From the NCBI RefSeq assembly GCF_001865575.2, contig NZ_CP017562.2, forward strand, positions 2,232,001-2,296,000: DNA of 64,000 nt, given 5' to 3'. The notes under the pieces are model-generated. The model searched no databases, had not been told where the DNA came from, and saw nothing but the letters and a program-made list of their open reading frames with translations. A program made the translations under genes and the position numbers. The first letter of the stretch is position 1. Each line of letters starts with the position of its first letter. Of this stretch, positions 61,890 through 64,000 are shown piece after piece. The stretch comes from Paraburkholderia sprentiae WSM5005. Lineage in GTDB: Bacteria > Pseudomonadota > Gammaproteobacteria > Burkholderiales > Burkholderiaceae.

Positions 61890-63356
61890 ATGAAATCGCT
61901 ATTCAAGCCCCGCAGCTTTAGACCACTGGCTTCTCGAGCTGCCAGTCTGTCCGCTGCCGCCTTCATCGGCGCGTTGGCCGCAGGCCAGGCACGCGCGGAA
62001 CAGCCGCCGCCACCTTGCCATCCGAATCCGAACGCTGCCGCTGACGGCGCGCTGGTGCGTCAGCGCGGCGACATCGCGCACCTGCCGGATTCGCTTCAGG
62101 ATCTTCTCGAAAGGATGGCCGAGCGGCCCCATAGCTATTTGCCCATTCAGGCCTTTGCCGAGGCCGACAAACCGAGCCAGTTGTTCCAGTACTACCTGCT
62201 GTCCACAGCAGGATTCGAACCCAATCCGTTCACGGCACGATTCCCCGGCATCAACGACAAGGCGATGCTGACGGCAAGTGGCGCCGACTGCGGCTTGCCA
62301 ACCATCGGTGCCGTGCGCGTCGTGGTCGAACCGAAGCCTGGGCTGCCCACTGATCCGAACAACGTTCGCGCCTTCATCGATGTATTTACCGACCTCTCAT
62401 ATCTGTTTGTGATTAACAACGAAAGCGGTTGGTATGAGGGCTGGATGATCCACGATTTACACGTGCCGGATATCGCACCACCCCGACCCGACGGGCACGC
62501 CCAGTTCGGCACGATGACAACCGCGGACGCGGCCGCCTTACATGCGATGGGCACACACAACAACGTGCCAGACCGGCTATTCACAATGGATGGCAGGGCA
62601 CCGCATTTCCCCGACGCTTCTGATCACTTTCCCGACCGCCAGACCAATGTCGTGCCGATCCAGCTAAGCATGGGGGCGATTAACTGCATGCAGCAGTCTG
62701 ATTGTCACGGCTACTGGGAATTCAATTACACGACCAACTGGATCCATCCACTCTACGAGTTGCCTTTTACCGGCGGTATCCCCGGTACTTTTGAGGCGGG
62801 CAAACTTGGCGCGCTCTCGTCACTGATTCCGGGCTCAGGACCGGCAGGCGTGAAGAACAGTCCGATCGACTATGGTGACGATCCGAACAATGCGGCTCCG
62901 CTGGGTGGTGCGGGTCCGCGCGACCCCGACCGATTCGACGCGGACGTCGATAACCAGCGGGAATACCGTCAGCGCTTCATCCCGAGCGGACTGGCCCACG
63001 AAATTTACCTGGACACCTATGTACGCGTGGCATCGTTCGAGCCTGGCACGCCATTCCCGCAGCGCTTGTACGACGCCTATGTGGCCGAAGTCAGACGGGT
63101 CGATACCAATGGCGACGGCGTCATATCGGCACGCGAGGGAGACGTGGATACTGCCAGCGATGGGTTCCCGGACAATTCCCGCCTGTTCTTACCGGCGACT
63201 TCGTTCCGTCGCTTTGCCGTGACGCGCGAAATCAATGACGGTTTGCTGGCACCGCGGTTCGCACCCAGCCAGCGGGCCTGGGTACTGACTGGTGCCGCCA
63301 TGACCGTCAACCCGCCTCGGCCGGCGTCTGCAGGTCGCGACGCCGACGACCGTTGA
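61890..63356 (+). CDS. large exported protein with an EF-hand-like calcium motif
   Basis: A 488-aa secreted protein of unknown function. The ATG at 61890 has GGAG 6 nt upstream and begins a signal peptide (MKSLFKPRSFRPLAS...AAGQARA/EQPPP). The body is rich in aromatic residues, His, Asp and Pro (YEGWMIHDLHVPDIAPPRPDGHAQFGTM, HGYWEFNYTTNWIHPLYELPF), with a few cysteines. Near the C-terminus, VDTNGDGVISAREGD matches the calcium-binding DxNxDGxIxxxE loop, and ADVDNQREYRQRFIP precedes it. No enzyme family recognised. A terminator follows about 80 bp downstream. Confidence 0.75.
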   Translation: MKSLFKPRSFRPLASRAASLSAAAFIGALAAGQARAEQPPPPCHPNPNAAADGALVRQRGDIAHLPDSLQDLLERMAERPHSYLPIQAFAEADKPSQLFQYYLLSTAGFEPNPFTARFPGINDKAMLTASGADCGLPTIGAVRVVVEPKPGLPTDPNNVRAFIDVFTDLSYLFVINNESGWYEGWMIHDLHVPDIAPPRPDGHAQFGTMTTADAAALHAMGTHNNVPDRLFTMDGRAPHFPDASDHFPDRQTNVVPIQLSMGAINCMQQSDCHGYWEFNYTTNWIHPLYELPFTGGIPGTFEAGKLGALSSLIPGSGPAGVKNSPIDYGDDPNNAAPLGGAGPRDPDRFDADVDNQREYRQRFIPSGLAHEIYLDTYVRVASFEPGTPFPQRLYDAYVAEVRRVDTNGDGVISAREGDVDTASDGFPDNSRLFLPATSFRRFAVTREINDGLLAPRFAPSQRAWVLTGAAMTVNPPRPASAGRDADDR

Positions 63357-63434
63357 AGCAACTCGTCGACCTGACGGGCTGTCTTCTGAGCTGCAAGAGG
63401 CGTTCAAACCGTATCGTGCGCTCTCCAGGTAGAG

Positions 63435-63463
63435 AATAGGGCTGCCCAAAAGGCGGCCCTATT
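63435..63463 (+). terminator. hairpin terminator after the EF-hand protein gene
   Basis: A 12-bp stem (AATAGGGCTGCC at 63435-63446, GGCGGCCCTATT at 63452-63463, one G-U pair) with a 5-nt loop, about 80 nt after the stop codon, followed by GTTGTCC. It is strong in stem stability but poor in T-run. Confidence 0.65.
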
Positions 63464-63494
63464 GTTGTCCGCCTTCCGTTGATGCTCATCATTC

Positions 63495-63603
63495 AACGGA
63501 AAAGAGTCGGTCGCGGACAGTCTCGCTTTCCTGCTGGAGTGCTATGGCCACGATGCTGCTGTGGCCCACGAGGGCGAAACTGCGCTCAGGCTTCAACATG
63601 CCG
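63495..63603 (+). pseudogene. fragment of a response-regulator receiver domain
   Basis: Plus-strand translation reads NGKESVADSLAFLLECYGH and then DAAVAHEGETALRLQHA, the alpha-1/beta-2/alpha-2 part of a receiver (compare DDNxDxADSLxxLLExxGHxV). The acidic pair before it and everything after are missing. It is a gene relic between the EF-hand protein and the isochorismatase-like gene. Confidence 0.6.
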
Positions 63604-63624
63604 AGCCTTCACCGCAGTACTGGA

Positions 63625-64000
63625 TCAAGCTGCTGCGAACTCCGTCTGCAGAACGTCGGCGAGGGGAAGCACCTTAACGCGTCTGCCGGACATCGACGAG
63701 TTCGCCCAGACGAAGTTCTGGTGTTCAACGATCTTGTCTGCGGCGAGATGGGGCTTGTTATGCGTCGTATGAAGGTCGGACACAACAATGGTGCGCAGGT
63801 CCAGCAGTTCGGCCCGACGTGCAGTCGCGTTCACGCAGAACTCCGTTGCATAGCCGCACAACAGCACGCTGTCGATGTCTTTTTGCCGGAGTTGCTCGGC
63901 AAGCGAGGTGTTATGGAACGAATCGCCGACGATTTTATAGATTGAGCCGTCACGCCGTTCGCGGACCAGCGCGGCAGGCAATTGCCACGCGTCGCTGCCG
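63625..64000 (-). CDS. isochorismatase-family cysteine hydrolase (5' end beyond window)
   Basis: The C-terminal 125 or so codons of a cysteine hydrolase. It shows the family cis-peptide/nucleophile region SVLLCGYATEFCVNATARRAELLDLRTIVVSDLHTT with the catalytic cysteine in EFCV, the preceding strand KIVGDSFHNTSLAEQLRQKDID, and the usual C-terminal stretch. The frame continues open to the right edge, so the N-terminal Asp and Lys of the triad lie outside. Substrate unknown. Confidence 0.85.
   Translation of the reverse strand, partial: GSDAWQLPAALVRERRDGSIYKIVGDSFHNTSLAEQLRQKDIDSVLLCGYATEFCVNATARRAELLDLRTIVVSDLHTTHNKPHLAADKIVEHQNFVWANSSMSGRRVKVLPLADVLQTEFAAA

Noticed and set aside
1..64000. 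tRNA, rRNA, CRISPR arrays, prophage or plasmid replication genes
   Set aside because: Looked for cloverleaf genes, spaced direct repeats, integrases, phage structural genes and replication proteins. None could be supported.

Overview
The window is high-GC DNA from a Gram-negative beta-proteobacterium, most likely Burkholderiaceae of the Paraburkholderia/Caballeronia/Burkholderia type. The support is a Burkholderia-style trimeric porin, DUF4148 and DUF4142 exported proteins, an IorA/IorB-type periplasmic oxidoreductase, a two-partner-secretion pair and many LysR/MarR/MFS genes. The genus is an inference from gene families, not from a marker gene. No rRNA, tRNA, CRISPR array or intact mobile element was found.

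Layout. 1-9234 (minus): one long operon of a small exported protein, an RND tripartite efflux system (adaptor, permease, outer-membrane factor), pqiA and pqiB, the last cut by the window edge. 9451-14556: a FixJ-type two-component system (PAS histidine kinase, LuxR-type regulator) and a stand-alone receiver, next to a YSC84/SYLF lipoprotein, a VIT-like membrane protein and polyphosphate kinase 2. An 11-bp motif, GGACCWWRGTC, recurs four times here, each time in an intergenic region. 15541-26306: a hydroxycinnamate (ferulate) cluster with a porin, a tannase/feruloyl-esterase lipoprotein, feruloyl-CoA synthetase, vanillin dehydrogenase, hydroxycinnamoyl-CoA hydratase-lyase, an amidohydrolase, an MFS transporter and a MarR regulator. 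Five copies of a palindrome close to ATATCAGG-N3-CCTGATAT mark its promoters. 26438-36468: an MFS exporter, a three-gene molybdenum/cytochrome c oxidoreductase operon, an NhaC antiporter, a DUF72 protein and a PHB-depolymerase-family esterase. 36510-42627: an RHH regulator, a hybrid histidine kinase, small exported proteins, and an HtrA/DegP homologue in which all three catalytic residues are replaced. 42844-64000: an accessory-looking region with a GST/HxlR pair, a cupredoxin, TpsB and TpsA, several exported proteins, a LysR/MFS pair, and at least six broken genes (beta-propeller, autotransporter, MBL-fold hydrolase, serine hydrolase, IS6 transposase, receiver domain).

How the genes fit together. 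In the ferulate cluster the porin and the surface or periplasmic esterase would release and admit ferulate. The CoA ligase, hydratase-lyase and aldehyde dehydrogenase would convert it to vanillate, and the MarR protein would repress all units from the shared operator. Enzymes for vanillate demethylation are not in the window. The most unusual gene is the HtrA pseudoprotease at 40682-42142, followed by a small secreted protein whose paralogue lies at 32079-32552.
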